This document shows positions 43,431 to 52,870 of a DNA stretch of 64,000 bases, one piece after another. Each line of letters starts with the position of its first letter. Position 1 is the stretch's first letter. This stretch comes from Vibrio fortis (GTDB lineage: Bacteria > Pseudomonadota > Gammaproteobacteria > Enterobacterales > Vibrionaceae). The position numbers and the translations under genes were made by a program. The notes below the pieces were generated by a model, which did no database searches, was not told the origin of the DNA, and worked only from the letters and a program-made list of their open reading frames with translations. The stretch is from contig NZ_AP025488.1 of assembly GCF_024347475.1 (NCBI RefSeq), positions 248,001 to 312,000 of the forward strand, given 5' to 3'.

Positions 43431-45254
43431 TTAATCTTGATAAGACTGGGAAGCCAGACGAATAAAAGCGTTGGTTTCCCCGTATTTTTTATACTCGCCT
43501 ACACGCTGCACCACTTCAAAGAACAGGCCATTCACTTCCTTGGTATAGAAGTGGAAAAACGCACCTGTATCGTCTTCGGTGTAAAGAATATTGTTTTGTT
43601 GCAGCTGTTCAATCGACTCATCTTCTAAATCGAACTGTGCCTGAATATCTAGGTAGTAGTTATTCGGGATCTTCAATTGATAGATAGGCGATAGGTTAGC
43701 CGCTGCTTTGAAGATGTCTCGGCACTCAATCGCAATCTGGTTGATGCTCGCCCCGTTAGAATCATTTAGGAATCGCTGAGCCGAAGTGCGCTTAGCACTG
43801 GTGCTGTTGAGTGCGATCTTAATGTTCTCGTTCGGGCTTTTAATGGTACGACTGGTTATCAGGCCGTTGATGTCTGGCAGATCGAAGCTCTCTTCCGGCA
43901 CAAAGCCAAAGATGGATTTGTAGAAGAACAGATTTGATAGCAAGGTTTCAGGTGGCACCACTTGACCAATATGGTCAACGCGAATCAAATTATCATTTAG
44001 CGCAGATGTTTGCTCGACGAGCTTAAAGTCAACATCGTAGAACTTGTCTGCTTGGTTCTCATCTAACAGATGAATCATTAAGTTGCTTGAACTCTTGAGC
44101 GTTGGAATATCCAGCTCATTTTCTTGGCGAGCTTGGAAAATCGCTGGGCTATTGTAGCGTTTTGCCAGTTCAACCAAACGATCTGAATCTTTGGTTAATA
44201 CGCCTAACGCACACACAGATTCACCATGACCTTCTAAGTAAGCCTGAGCGTTGCTGTTTTTCTCGTAGTTAAAGACGAAGTTAATATCACCTACTTGGTA
44301 AAGGTCGACATTCTTGCTCTTGTGGCAATGTGTTTTGCTAAAGCCTAATGACTCAATTACATCGGTAAATGGGTTATCTTCACGCTCTTTTACCGCAAAT
44401 TCAATGAAGCTCAAATCAGACACGCTCGGCATCTCAAACAAATTGTTGGTCTGATCTTCTAGCCATTTCAGTGAGCGCACACCATCAACTGCTTTCTCTT
44501 TCGGAGAAGAGGCTCGGAACTCATCGTTAAACACTTCATGAGAGAGGTAATCATCGTAACCTTTATCTTTGAGTGTTTTCACAAAGTCGATAACTGGGAA
44601 ATCGCCTTGCCCCGGGAAGCAACGGTAGTGGCGGCTGTATTGCAAAATATCCATCTGCATTTTTGGCGCATCAGCGACCTGCACTAAAGCAATCTTTTCC
44701 ACTGGAATATCTTCACGCAGCGTATCCAGTGTGTTGCCACGAGCAAACATGTGAAAGGTGTCCAATACCACACCAAGGTTCGGATGATCGACCATCTTCA
44801 CCAAATTCCAAGCGTCATCGTAATCGGCAATATGACGCCCCCATGCCAGCGCTTCGTAACCCAATTCCATGTCTTCACGCTTGGCCAGTTCTGCCAAGGC
44901 ATGCAGATCTTCAGCGCAGCGGTCAAGATTATTGGTCGAAAGTGGATTGACGTTACTGCACATCATTAGCCGTTTCGTACCCAGTTGATGTGCCAGATCC
45001 ATCTTGCGCTCCATCATCTTGTATTTCTTTTGACGAAGACCATTTGGCATCCCTTCCATATCTCGGAAAGGTTGTAGAACCAAGATCTCAAGCCCCATGC
45101 TGTCAGCGATACGTTTAACATCGGCTGCAGAACCACGGTACTGAGTTAAATCATTTTCAAAAATTTCGATGGCATGAAAACCGGCTTTTGCCGCTGCATG
45201 CATCTTCTGTTCCAGAGTGCCAGATAGACAAACGGTCGCAATTGAATACTTCAT
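43431..45254 (-). CDS. quiC: 3-Dehydroshikimate dehydratase, two-domain (sugar-isomerase/HPPD-like)
   Basis: 607 residues. The N-terminal TIM barrel (about 1-290) is of the sugar-phosphate isomerase/epimerase type, with metal-ligand segments GYEALAWG, VVLDTFHMF, QVADAP and LSHEVFNDEF. The C-terminal half (about 300-600) is related to 4-hydroxyphenylpyruvate dioxygenase (VOC fold; VDHIGQVVPPETLLSNLFFYKSIFGF). This architecture is that of the QuiC/QsuB-type dehydratase turning 3-dehydroshikimate into protocatechuate. The product is exactly the substrate of the LigAB encoded in this cluster. It is last in the minus-strand unit with the TRAP transporter; the gap to the Gfo/Idh gene is 11 bases. 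Confidence 0.9.
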   Translation of the reverse strand: MKYSIATVCLSGTLEQKMHAAAKAGFHAIEIFENDLTQYRGSAADVKRIADSMGLEILVLQPFRDMEGMPNGLRQKKYKMMERKMDLAHQLGTKRLMMCSNVNPLSTNNLDRCAEDLHALAELAKREDMELGYEALAWGRHIADYDDAWNLVKMVDHPNLGVVLDTFHMFARGNTLDTLREDIPVEKIALVQVADAPKMQMDILQYSRHYRCFPGQGDFPVIDFVKTLKDKGYDDYLSHEVFNDEFRASSPKEKAVDGVRSLKWLEDQTNNLFEMPSVSDLSFIEFAVKEREDNPFTDVIESLGFSKTHCHKSKNVDLYQVGDINFVFNYEKNSNAQAYLEGHGESVCALGVLTKDSDRLVELAKRYNSPAIFQARQENELDIPTLKSSSNLMIHLLDENQADKFYDVDFKLVEQTSALNDNLIRVDHIGQVVPPETLLSNLFFYKSIFGFVPEESFDLPDINGLITSRTIKSPNENIKIALNSTSAKRTSAQRFLNDSNGASINQIAIECRDIFKAAANLSPIYQLKIPNNYYLDIQAQFDLEDESIEQLQQNNILYTEDDTGAFFHFYTKEVNGLFFEVVQRVGEYKKYGETNAFIRLASQSYQD

Positions 45255-45265
45255 CCTGAACTCCC

Positions 45266-46336
45266 CTAATTAACCAGTGCAGTAACATCTTGAACCGGAA
45301 CGTACTGCTCCGTTTCTGTCGCTTTGATGATGGCGTCGATCACCAACAGGTTTTGTAGGCCATCGTAAATGCTGACTTTTGGCGTCTGTTCTTCGCCACG
45401 AATGAGAGCGCAGAAATGCTCAAGTTGACGCTTAAGTGGATCTTCACGCGTTACTGGTTCTTGGCGCTCTTCCATTGCATTCCACCAAGAAGGCGTCACA
45501 CCCTCTTTAAAAGACTTAATCTGCATCGTCGGGATCGATAGCGAGCCGTTAGTGCCAGCCACGTGGTAGCAATCTTCAGTTTCGTAAGTCGCGTAGGTCT
45601 TGTTCTCTTGCGAGGTTTGTTCCCAGCTGCGCGGGCTTGCCGAGGCATCGGACAACATGAATGAACCCAGTGTACCGTTGGCAAATCGCAGCGAGATTGC
45701 GGTTGTATCTTCCACTTCGAACTCGCGGGTCGCGCTTGAATTGAGCGCTTGGACACCAACAATATCGCCAACCAGATGACGCAGATTGCCAATCTCATGA
45801 ATCATATTAATTAAGATCGGGCCGCCACCTTTAACTTTGCGCCACTCGCCTTCGTTGTAGTAGTAATCAGGCTTGTAGAACATCGCGCTGCCCATGATAG
45901 ATACCGTCTTACCCAGTTCGCCGCTGTCGATGATCGACTTAGCTGTCTCAAGCAGTGGGCTATAAGCACGGTGGTGGCCAACCAGCATTTTTGCTTCTTC
46001 ACGATTTGCGTGTTTAAGAAGCTCAATAGCATCTTCTATCGAATCAGTAACAGGCTTCTCGACAATCGCAGGCACGCCAGCATTGATACACTCGTGCGCT
46101 TGAATAGCATGCAGGCGATTTGGTGTCGCCAAGATCACACCGTCTGGCTTGTCTTGAGCAAACAGCTCTTCTAAGCTGGCGTAAACCTTAACGCCATATT
46201 CTTCGCCAACCTCTTTTGCACCCGGAGAAGGATCAACAATCGACGCCAACTGACATTGCGCGTTTTCAGAAACCAGTTTGATGTGTGTTTTCCCGATCAG
46301 ACCTGCCCCAGCGACAGCAATTTTAACTTGTTCCAT
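45266..46336 (-). CDS. Gfo/Idh/MocA family dehydrogenase
   Basis: 356 residues. The N-terminal Rossmann fold begins VKIAVAGAGLIGKTH; the EKP motif is in AIVEKPVTDS, and GGGPILINMIHEIGNLRHLVGD carries the usual catalytic His region. The family oxidises hydroxyl groups of cyclitols and sugars with NAD(P). Position between the permease and dehydroshikimate dehydratase genes suggests a dehydrogenase on a quinate-, shikimate- or cyclitol-like substrate; this is inference. It is distinct from the LigC gene at 52871. Confidence 0.88.
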   Translation of the reverse strand: MEQVKIAVAGAGLIGKTHIKLVSENAQCQLASIVDPSPGAKEVGEEYGVKVYASLEELFAQDKPDGVILATPNRLHAIQAHECINAGVPAIVEKPVTDSIEDAIELLKHANREEAKMLVGHHRAYSPLLETAKSIIDSGELGKTVSIMGSAMFYKPDYYYNEGEWRKVKGGGPILINMIHEIGNLRHLVGDIVGVQALNSSATREFEVEDTTAISLRFANGTLGSFMLSDASASPRSWEQTSQENKTYATYETEDCYHVAGTNGSLSIPTMQIKSFKEGVTPSWWNAMEERQEPVTREDPLKRQLEHFCALIRGEEQTPKVSIYDGLQNLLVIDAIIKATETEQYVPVQDVTALVN

Positions 46337-46379
46337 GTTATGACCTTATTTTTCATTCACGCTCTACAGGCGTCTATTT

Positions 46380-47309
46380 TTATGATGATGTTGTGATAGC
46401 AATTACGACGGACAGCGAGAGTCCAGAGGCCACCGTCGTGATAATTAGAGTGTTTAAACAGAAGCGTTGTTGTTGATATAGCCCACCTAAAATGGGGTAG
46501 ATGGACAACATCGGTGACGCTGCAAAGATCAACAAGACATACTTAAGATCCCCTTCTACGGGTAGCGTCATCAGCAGTGCAACGACCACCAACGGGAAAA
46601 ACACCAGCTTCATAGAAGAGACAAAAGCGATTCGTCTGAACTGCTCAAATTTCAGTGACTGCCCCAGCGCCCCACCGATAGCAAACAGAGCCAATGCAAC
46701 CGATGTTTTCGCAAAAATGGATACCCCTTCCGTCACGAATTCTGGCAAGCGAATCCCCGCGATATTCACGACCAAGGCAAAGCTGATTGCTAGAATAATT
46801 GGGTTTCGACTAATACGACCCGCGACAATCTTTAGCTGCTCACTGATGCTTGACGAACGACCTTGAGCGAACTCCAGTGAAATCAAACTCAATGGGATAA
46901 ACACCAGATTCTCAATCAGCACACACATTAAAAATGCTTCAATGAACTGACCGTCGTACAGCGATAACACCACTGGAAAACCGACGAATGCGCTGTTTGG
47001 CATTCCACTACCCAGACCATTAATAAAGCTTTCAGTCCAAGTGGACTTAAGTAAGCCTTTGCTGACCAATATCGCGACAGTCATCGCGCTTAAACCAGCA
47101 ATGGCATACACCAGCATGAAATTGACGTGGATGACCTGCCCTAATTCAATGCTGCTCAAGCTGCTGATGATCACGGCTGGCAGCGATACATACAGCACGA
47201 ACTTGCTCACCTCAGCGACGAATTGTTGGCTAAAAAAGCCTTTTTTGGTCGTGAGGAACCCTACTGCCACGATAAAAATCAGTGGCAGCAACACTTCAAA
47301 TACAAACAT
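46380..47309 (-). CDS. AEC family permease in catabolic operon
   Basis: 309 residues, about ten hydrophobic helices, auxin-efflux-carrier family (LPLIFIVAVGFLTTKKGF start, GSGMPNSAFVGFPV central re-entrant motif). It lies 9 bases downstream of the TRAP large permease and upstream of the Gfo/Idh gene. It may move an intermediate or an alternative substrate; direction and substrate are unknown. Confidence 0.88.
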   Translation of the reverse strand: MFVFEVLLPLIFIVAVGFLTTKKGFFSQQFVAEVSKFVLYVSLPAVIISSLSSIELGQVIHVNFMLVYAIAGLSAMTVAILVSKGLLKSTWTESFINGLGSGMPNSAFVGFPVVLSLYDGQFIEAFLMCVLIENLVFIPLSLISLEFAQGRSSSISEQLKIVAGRISRNPIILAISFALVVNIAGIRLPEFVTEGVSIFAKTSVALALFAIGGALGQSLKFEQFRRIAFVSSMKLVFFPLVVVALLMTLPVEGDLKYVLLIFAASPMLSIYPILGGLYQQQRFCLNTLIITTVASGLSLSVVIAITTSS

Positions 47310-47318
47310 TGTTTTTCT

Positions 47319-48584
47319 CTAGTAGCCGAATAACTTCGGTAGGAAGAGCACGCTCTGTGGTACGAAAGTGATAAAGAACAGCACCACGACTTCCAGTAGG
47401 AATAGAGGAATAACTTGCTTAGATATCGCAGCAATCCCGACCTTGGAGATGGTATTGGAGACAAACAGACAGATGCCCATTGGTGGTGTAATCAAACCAA
47501 TCATTAGGTTGAAGATAACCACAATGCCAAAGTGAACAGGGTCGATACCAAAGCTCATCGCAATCGGATGGAAGATTGGGATCAGAATCAGCATGGCTGC
47601 AATACCCTCAAGGAACAGGCCCACCGCCAGTAGGATTAGGTTCACCATGATTAGGAACATAATCGGATCTGAGATAGTGCTAAGCACCTGTTGGCTAATG
47701 TATTGAGGTACACGCGAGAACGTCAGCAGCCAGTTTGCAACAGAGACAACAGCAATCAGAATCAATACGATAGAAGAGTCGCGCATTGAGCGCATAAACA
47801 CTTCAGGTAAGTCGCTGAGTTTGATTGATTTGTACATGAACATGCCGACCGACAGCGCATAGAATGCAGCAAAAGCAGCCGCTTCAGTCGGCGTTACAAT
47901 ACCCATTAGAATTGAGCCAAGGATAAAGATTGGCATCGTTAGCGGTACAAAGGCTTTAACCAAAGCCTTGCGACGACTGGTTCGAACACCGTTGTTCACA
48001 ATCTTATGTTTAGTCGCATAAAAGAAAACAAACACTGACAGGGCGATTGCCGACAAGACACCCGGAACAATACCCGCTAAGAACAGAGCTGGAACCGAGA
48101 CACCACTGGCAATAAGCGCATAGATGATCACCGGAATACTCGGTGGGATCATAGGACCAATCACCGAAGAGGCAGCGGTCAGTGCTGATGAGAACTCTTT
48201 GCTGTAGCCCTCTTTTTCCATTTGAGGAATAAACACTCGGCCCAGTGCCGAAGTGTCTGCGACCGCTGAACCTGAGATTCCGGCAAACATCACCGAAGAC
48301 CAGATATTTACTTGTGCTAAACCACCGCGGAAGTGTCCCACCAAGGCGTTAGCAAAATCGATAATACGATTCGTAATACCACTCTTGTTCATCAGCTCAC
48401 CAGCGAGAACAAACAGTGGAACAGCCAGAATAGAGTATGAGTCTAATCCGCTAAAAATTCGTTGTGCAACAAGGCTGATTGAGATTGGAGTGCTCGTTAC
48501 GTAGAACGACATAGCCAAAATAATGGCAAACACTAGCGGAACACCAAATACGAGCATACCGCCCATTAAAGCTATTGATGGCAT
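47319..48584 (-). CDS. dctM: TRAP transporter large permease (DctM type)
   Basis: 421 residues, about twelve helices. Landmarks: PLFVLAGELMNKSGI, MFAGISGSAVADTSALG, SVIGPMIPPSIPVIIYA, and MIGLITPPMGICLFV near the end. Together with the small permease and binding protein encoded upstream it forms a Na+-driven TRAP importer for organic acids. The small permease gene lies 9 bases upstream. Confidence 0.94.
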   Translation of the reverse strand: MPSIALMGGMLVFGVPLVFAIILAMSFYVTSTPISISLVAQRIFSGLDSYSILAVPLFVLAGELMNKSGITNRIIDFANALVGHFRGGLAQVNIWSSVMFAGISGSAVADTSALGRVFIPQMEKEGYSKEFSSALTAASSVIGPMIPPSIPVIIYALIASGVSVPALFLAGIVPGVLSAIALSVFVFFYATKHKIVNNGVRTSRRKALVKAFVPLTMPIFILGSILMGIVTPTEAAAFAAFYALSVGMFMYKSIKLSDLPEVFMRSMRDSSIVLILIAVVSVANWLLTFSRVPQYISQQVLSTISDPIMFLIMVNLILLAVGLFLEGIAAMLILIPIFHPIAMSFGIDPVHFGIVVIFNLMIGLITPPMGICLFVSNTISKVGIAAISKQVIPLFLLEVVVLFFITFVPQSVLFLPKLFGY

Positions 48585-48593
48585 AGTAGATCC

Positions 48594-49094
48594 TTATACA
48601 TCGCCTTGAGTGAGAGAAGAGACTGGCGCATTGGCGCGTCGAGATAGCGTGACGTGTTGTGCTAAACGCAATAGAGCGGCAACAAACAGACAGATACCAC
48701 CAACCACTAGCGCAGACTGGAAGTAGTACATGCTCAAGCCAATACCCGGTGATTCGATACCACCGCGTTTCATGACAAATAGGTAGCCGGAGTAAGTCAT
48801 GATGCCCGCCGATACTAGCACTGCGATATCAACCACAATCGCCAATACCTTTTGGAAAATCGCCGACTTGACTGAATCTAGAACTGCAAATTTAATGTGC
48901 AATCCTTCTAAGTAACAGAGAGACGTACCAAACATCACACCGTAGATCATTGAGTACTTACACAGCTCTTCACCCCATAGAACTGAGGTATTGAAGAAAT
49001 AGCGTGAGATAGTAGTGACCAGCATGACTGCAAACAGTACAAACAGAGACGAACCTGCGCAGAATGCCAATAGTTTTTTATATTGTTCCATCAT
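48594..49094 (-). CDS. dctQ: TRAP transporter small permease (DctQ type)
   Basis: 166 residues with four helices; the family pattern RYFFNTSVLWGEELCKYSMIYGVMFG is clear. It lies between the binding-protein and DctM genes, in the usual P-Q-M order along the minus strand. Confidence 0.92.
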   Translation of the reverse strand: MMEQYKKLLAFCAGSSLFVLFAVMLVTTISRYFFNTSVLWGEELCKYSMIYGVMFGTSLCYLEGLHIKFAVLDSVKSAIFQKVLAIVVDIAVLVSAGIMTYSGYLFVMKRGGIESPGIGLSMYYFQSALVVGGICLFVAALLRLAQHVTLSRRANAPVSSLTQGDV

Positions 49095-49154
49095 AATTCC
49101 CTATCTCCTTGGGAAAGCGCAGCATTGAGACCATCAATGCTGCGAACATCAGAG

Positions 49155-50159
49155 TTACTTCGTTGCAGTCTCAACCGCTTGGAGTGCGCCATCGATCCAT
49201 TTCGAATCTACGGTGCCTTCAAGCCATTTGATTACCGCTGGCTGAGTTTTGTCGCGGAATTGCTTCTGCTGCTCTGCTGTCAATGACGTGATCTTCATGC
49301 CCTTCTTACCTAGCGTTTCTAGACCTTCTGCAGAGTTAACCTGCTGAACAGCTCGGCCAACCGTACCTGCAACTTGCGCTGCACGGTCGATGATCGCGCG
49401 GTCTGCATCCGATAACCCTTGGTAAAAGTCATCATTCATTAATAAGAAATCGGTGCCATAAACATGACCATCCAGCGTGATGTACTCTTGTAGCTCGTAG
49501 AACTTATTTGCGCTGATAACGCTCACTGGGTTTTCTTGGCCATCAATAACACCGGTTGTTAGAGCTGCAGGTACTTCAGGGAAGGCAATAGGCGTTGGCT
49601 CAGCGCCTAAAGATTTCAGCAACTCAACATAAAGCGGGGTTGTCATTACACGAATTTTTAGACCTTTTAGGTCGTCAGGAGATTTGATTTCACGCTTCGA
49701 GTTTGTGAAATGACGAAAACCTGTTTCACCGTACGCTAGGTTGCGCAAGCCAGTCTGTTTTAAACACTGCTCATTGAGCTGCTGGCCAAACTCACCATCT
49801 AACACTTCCCAAGCAACAGGTGCTGAAGGGAATAAGTACGGAATCTCTAGAACATTGGCTTCTTTACATAGCTTAGAATAAGCACCAGACACCATTGTCA
49901 TGGTCAGCATTCCCTCTTGCGCAGACTGAAGCAGTTCAGTTTCGCCACCAAGTTGACCCGATGGGTAGATGTTGACTGCAATACGACCGCCAGACTCCGC
50001 CTCTACGATATTTTTAAATACCTGAGTCGCTGCACCCTTCTTAGAAATCGTCCAATCCTGAGAGTCAACGTGACCAATCGTAATGTCGATATCCGCAGCT
50101 GATGTGTTTGCAGCAAATGCCAGTGATACAGCCAGTGATAGTGTTTTTATAGTTTTCAT
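49155..50159 (-). CDS. dctP: TRAP transporter substrate-binding protein (DctP type)
   Basis: 334 residues with a signal peptide (cleavage near NTSA-A, about residue 22). Conserved DctP elements: NIYPSGQLGGETELLQSAQEG, the substrate-carboxylate-binding Arg region LKGLKIRVMTTPLYVELLKSLGAEPTP (in part), and TGVIDGQENP. AGGAGG lies eight bases before the ATG. First gene of the transporter/dehydratase operon. Expected substrate: quinate, shikimate or protocatechuate, judged from context. Confidence 0.93.
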   Translation of the reverse strand: MKTIKTLSLAVSLAFAANTSAADIDITIGHVDSQDWTISKKGAATQVFKNIVEAESGGRIAVNIYPSGQLGGETELLQSAQEGMLTMTMVSGAYSKLCKEANVLEIPYLFPSAPVAWEVLDGEFGQQLNEQCLKQTGLRNLAYGETGFRHFTNSKREIKSPDDLKGLKIRVMTTPLYVELLKSLGAEPTPIAFPEVPAALTTGVIDGQENPVSVISANKFYELQEYITLDGHVYGTDFLLMNDDFYQGLSDADRAIIDRAAQVAGTVGRAVQQVNSAEGLETLGKKGMKITSLTAEQQKQFRDKTQPAVIKWLEGTVDSKWIDGALQAVETATK

Positions 50160-50582
50160 TCGATGGAACCTCCTGTTTCATTGCCGATAAAACTAACACT
50201 GGGAATTAACAAAACAAAATTCACTTACTGAAAGCATTATTCAAAAATTAGATAACCTGCGTTATAAAAGAGTTGTTCATAAATAAAAATAAACATAAAA
50301 AATCAAAAACTTAAAACCAAAGAACAAGCATAATTTCCATCAATAATTGATTAAATTTGATATTTTACAAATTCGTTAAATTTGGAGAATGAAGTCACAC
50401 TTTAGAAACAATATATCATTCGCTACTTCATTGAGTGTTTGAATTCCGTTACTAATATGTCCATAGATAAGGGCGTCGAGTATTTCGAGCTACATCATAC
50501 TTAGAGTTATAACTCTAAGTTTAAAAAGTGTGATTTATTTCATATTCCATGCTGTAAATACAATCAATAGTAAGGAAGCGGT
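50160..50582. promoter_or_regulatory. Divergent control region with 22-bp palindrome
   Basis: 423 bases between dctP and the LysR-type gene. A perfect 22-bp palindrome spans 50499-50520 (left half ACTTAGAGTTA). The rest is strongly AT-rich. The palindrome lies 62 bases upstream of the regulator start and about 340 bases from dctP, suiting an operator for autoregulation. Confidence 0.6.
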
Positions 50583-51800
50583 GTGTTTAATATTCCCAAT
50601 TTACGTCACCTTAGGGCCATTTCTGAAGTCGTTCATACAGGAAGTATCAGTAAAGCCTCTGACACAGTTTTTCTCTCTCAACCCGCAATCACACAAGCCA
50701 TTTCCAAGCTCGAGAAAAGCATGAACAGCGAACTCTTCGAACGCACTAGCGATGGCATGACACCAACCAAACAAGGTGAAGCCTTTGCTTTGCGAATTGA
50801 TCGCGCTCTAGAAAGCATCAGTCAGGGCATCTCGAATGCGCTTAAAATTGCCACTAAACAACGCAAAAATAGCGTTCAACGTTACCTGTTCAATATCACA
50901 ACCACACAGTTAAAAGCCCTGGTTGCTGTTGCAAATGGACAGAGTTTTACTGAAGCCAGTCGACTACTCGAAGTGTCTCAGTCATCGGTCTATCGCGCCT
51001 CTAAAGATCTCGAAGAAATTCTGGGCTTTACCCTTTTTGAAAAGACCAGTACAGGTATTGCACTCTCTAAGGCTGGAGCCATACTAGACAAAGCGAGCAA
51101 GCTTGCTTTTGTTGAGATAAAACAAGGACTTGATGAGGTTAACCTGCTCAGTAATCGACACAGTTCAGTGATCACTGTTGGCTGTTTGCCTCTGGCAAGA
51201 ACCTGCTTACTTCCAAGTACCATTAATGAGTTTTCTAAGGCCTACCCAGACTGCCAAATACACGTGATTGATGGCCCTTATAAAGACCTGCTTAACCACC
51301 TCAAATATGGCGAAATTGATATTTTAATAGGTGCGCTACGCTTTCCTGTACCCAGCACCGATATCCGTCAAGAGACGTTATTTGAATCGAAAAACACCAT
51401 TTTGTCGCGAGCTGACCACCCTTTAGCGACTAAAGAGAAAGTCAGTATCAAAGAGCTTCAAGAGTCGAGTTGGGTTGTCTCCTCCAGTGCAACACCCGCA
51501 CGTAAAATGTTCGAAGATATGTTTACCAAGGCATCGCTTGAGATACCCAATCGCTTAATTGAAGCCAGCTCGCAAATGCTAGTCAAAGAGCTATTACTAG
51601 GTAGTGATCGATTAACCCTTCTTTCTCAACATCAAATCAGGCGTGATCTCGACGAGGGTCATTTAGTCGCTCTCCCTTTTGAAGGTGAAGAGCAATCCAG
51701 ACCCATTGGTTTAACAGTTCGAAAAAACTGGTTTGCCACTTCTGTACAAACTCACTTCTTGCAATTATTGCGAACAAACGGGGTAAAAATGTCTTTGTAA
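50583..51800 (+). CDS. LysR-type regulator with two winged-HTH domains
   Basis: 405 residues, about 100 more than a normal LysR protein, starting at GTG 50583 behind AAGGAAG. HTH-1 covers about 7-66 (SISKASDTVFLSQPAITQAI), HTH-2 about 107-166 (SFTEASRLLEVSQSSVYRAS); both are full LysR winged-helix units. The effector domain follows at about 175-400 (VITVGCLPLARTCLLPSTI onward). It lies between the divergent transporter operon and the ligC operon, and is the most likely regulator of the protocatechuate cluster. Confidence 0.9.
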   Translation: MFNIPNLRHLRAISEVVHTGSISKASDTVFLSQPAITQAISKLEKSMNSELFERTSDGMTPTKQGEAFALRIDRALESISQGISNALKIATKQRKNSVQRYLFNITTTQLKALVAVANGQSFTEASRLLEVSQSSVYRASKDLEEILGFTLFEKTSTGIALSKAGAILDKASKLAFVEIKQGLDEVNLLSNRHSSVITVGCLPLARTCLLPSTINEFSKAYPDCQIHVIDGPYKDLLNHLKYGEIDILIGALRFPVPSTDIRQETLFESKNTILSRADHPLATKEKVSIKELQESSWVVSSSATPARKMFEDMFTKASLEIPNRLIEASSQMLVKELLLGSDRLTLLSQHQIRRDLDEGHLVALPFEGEEQSRPIGLTVRKNWFATSVQTHFLQLLRTNGVKMSL

Positions 51801-51919
51801 TAACCCTATTATTTTCAAAATTGAATACCCTTTGACTTAATTTGATTATCCGCACCCAATACCAAATGTTAGTGTTTGACCATAGCCAAAGATAATTAAT
51901 GAAGAAAAAGGTGGTTATA

Positions 51920-52840
51920 GTGAAAGTCAGTAGGATCGCATTTATTGGTTTTGGCGAAGCAGCTACAACATTTATTTCTTCTTGGAAGAATAGAGCACCA
52001 GAAATAATAAACGCCTTTGATATAAAGACGAACAATATATTCACCAGAGAACGGAAACTTCTCGAATATATTGATAAAGGTGTGCAAGGGACATTTCGCC
52101 CTGACGAAGCAGTACAAGGGGCACAACTTATTTTTTCTCTAGTCACTGCAGATCAAGCTGAAAGCGCACTGCATCAGATAGTAGATTCTCTGACTAAGAA
52201 ACAAATTGTGCTCGACTTTAACTCTTGTTCACCGCAAACCAAACAACGATTAGCACAGACCGTTGAAGCACAAGGCGCAGACTACATCGACATTGCCATT
52301 ATGGCACCAGTGTTGACATCACAGCCCAATATTCCGCTCTACCTGTCCGGCCAGAAAGCGAAAAAAGTCGCGGAGTACTTAACGCAACTTGGTTTCGACA
52401 CAGAGGTTATCTCAGAAAATGTGGGGGATGCTTCTAGCATCAAGATGTTGCGCTCAATAATGGTCAAGGGTTTAGAAGCACTGACGACCGAGTGTATGTT
52501 GGCCGCGCGTAAATCTGGCGTTGAGCATCATGTCCTCAAATCACTAAGCAAAACCTACCCAGAGTTAGAGTTGAGCCACTTAAGCCGTTACCACATGGAG
52601 CGGATGCTCAACCATGGTGAAAGACGCCACGCAGAATTAAAAGAGGTCGCAGCGACCTTAAACGAGCTAGGCATGAGTCACTCGATGGTCGAAGGAGCAA
52701 TGAACTGGCATCAGTCGCTCGGTGAACTCAACATCGAAACGTCAGAGCAGTCTCTCGCTCAACTGTCTGACCAGATCATAGAAAAACTGCAGGTCGCAGA
52801 TAATGAATCGACCGCAACTAAATTACAAAATATCCAATAG
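51920..52840 (+). CDS. NAD(P)-dependent oxidoreductase with DUF1932 domain
   Basis: 306 residues from GTG 51920, which has AAGGTGG five bases upstream and gives the typical start KVSRIAFIGFGEAATTF; an ATG at 51899 adds seven residues but lacks a ribosome site. The N-terminal 6-phosphogluconate-dehydrogenase-like Rossmann domain is followed by a helical DUF1932 domain (GDASSIKMLRSIMVKGLEAL onward). A beta-hydroxyacid dehydrogenase-like activity is likely; substrate unknown. Such genes recur beside protocatechuate 4,5-cleavage genes. First gene of the ligC-galB unit; LigC starts 30 bases after its stop. Confidence 0.85.
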   Translation: MKVSRIAFIGFGEAATTFISSWKNRAPEIINAFDIKTNNIFTRERKLLEYIDKGVQGTFRPDEAVQGAQLIFSLVTADQAESALHQIVDSLTKKQIVLDFNSCSPQTKQRLAQTVEAQGADYIDIAIMAPVLTSQPNIPLYLSGQKAKKVAEYLTQLGFDTEVISENVGDASSIKMLRSIMVKGLEALTTECMLAARKSGVEHHVLKSLSKTYPELELSHLSRYHMERMLNHGERRHAELKEVAATLNELGMSHSMVEGAMNWHQSLGELNIETSEQSLAQLSDQIIEKLQVADNESTATKLQNIQ

Positions 52841-52870
52841 TTTAATCGCTTGAATACAAAAGGAATGATT

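Noticed and set aside
44663..44969. Two plus-strand ORFs of 95 and 72 codons inside the dehydratase gene
   Set aside because: They lie opposite a well-supported 607-residue gene, and their translations look like antisense artefacts.
51637..52146. 169-codon minus-strand ORF across the end of the LysR gene and the start of the DUF1932 gene
   Set aside because: It overlaps two clear genes on the other strand, and its composition and hydrophobic stretches are explained by antisense reading of them.
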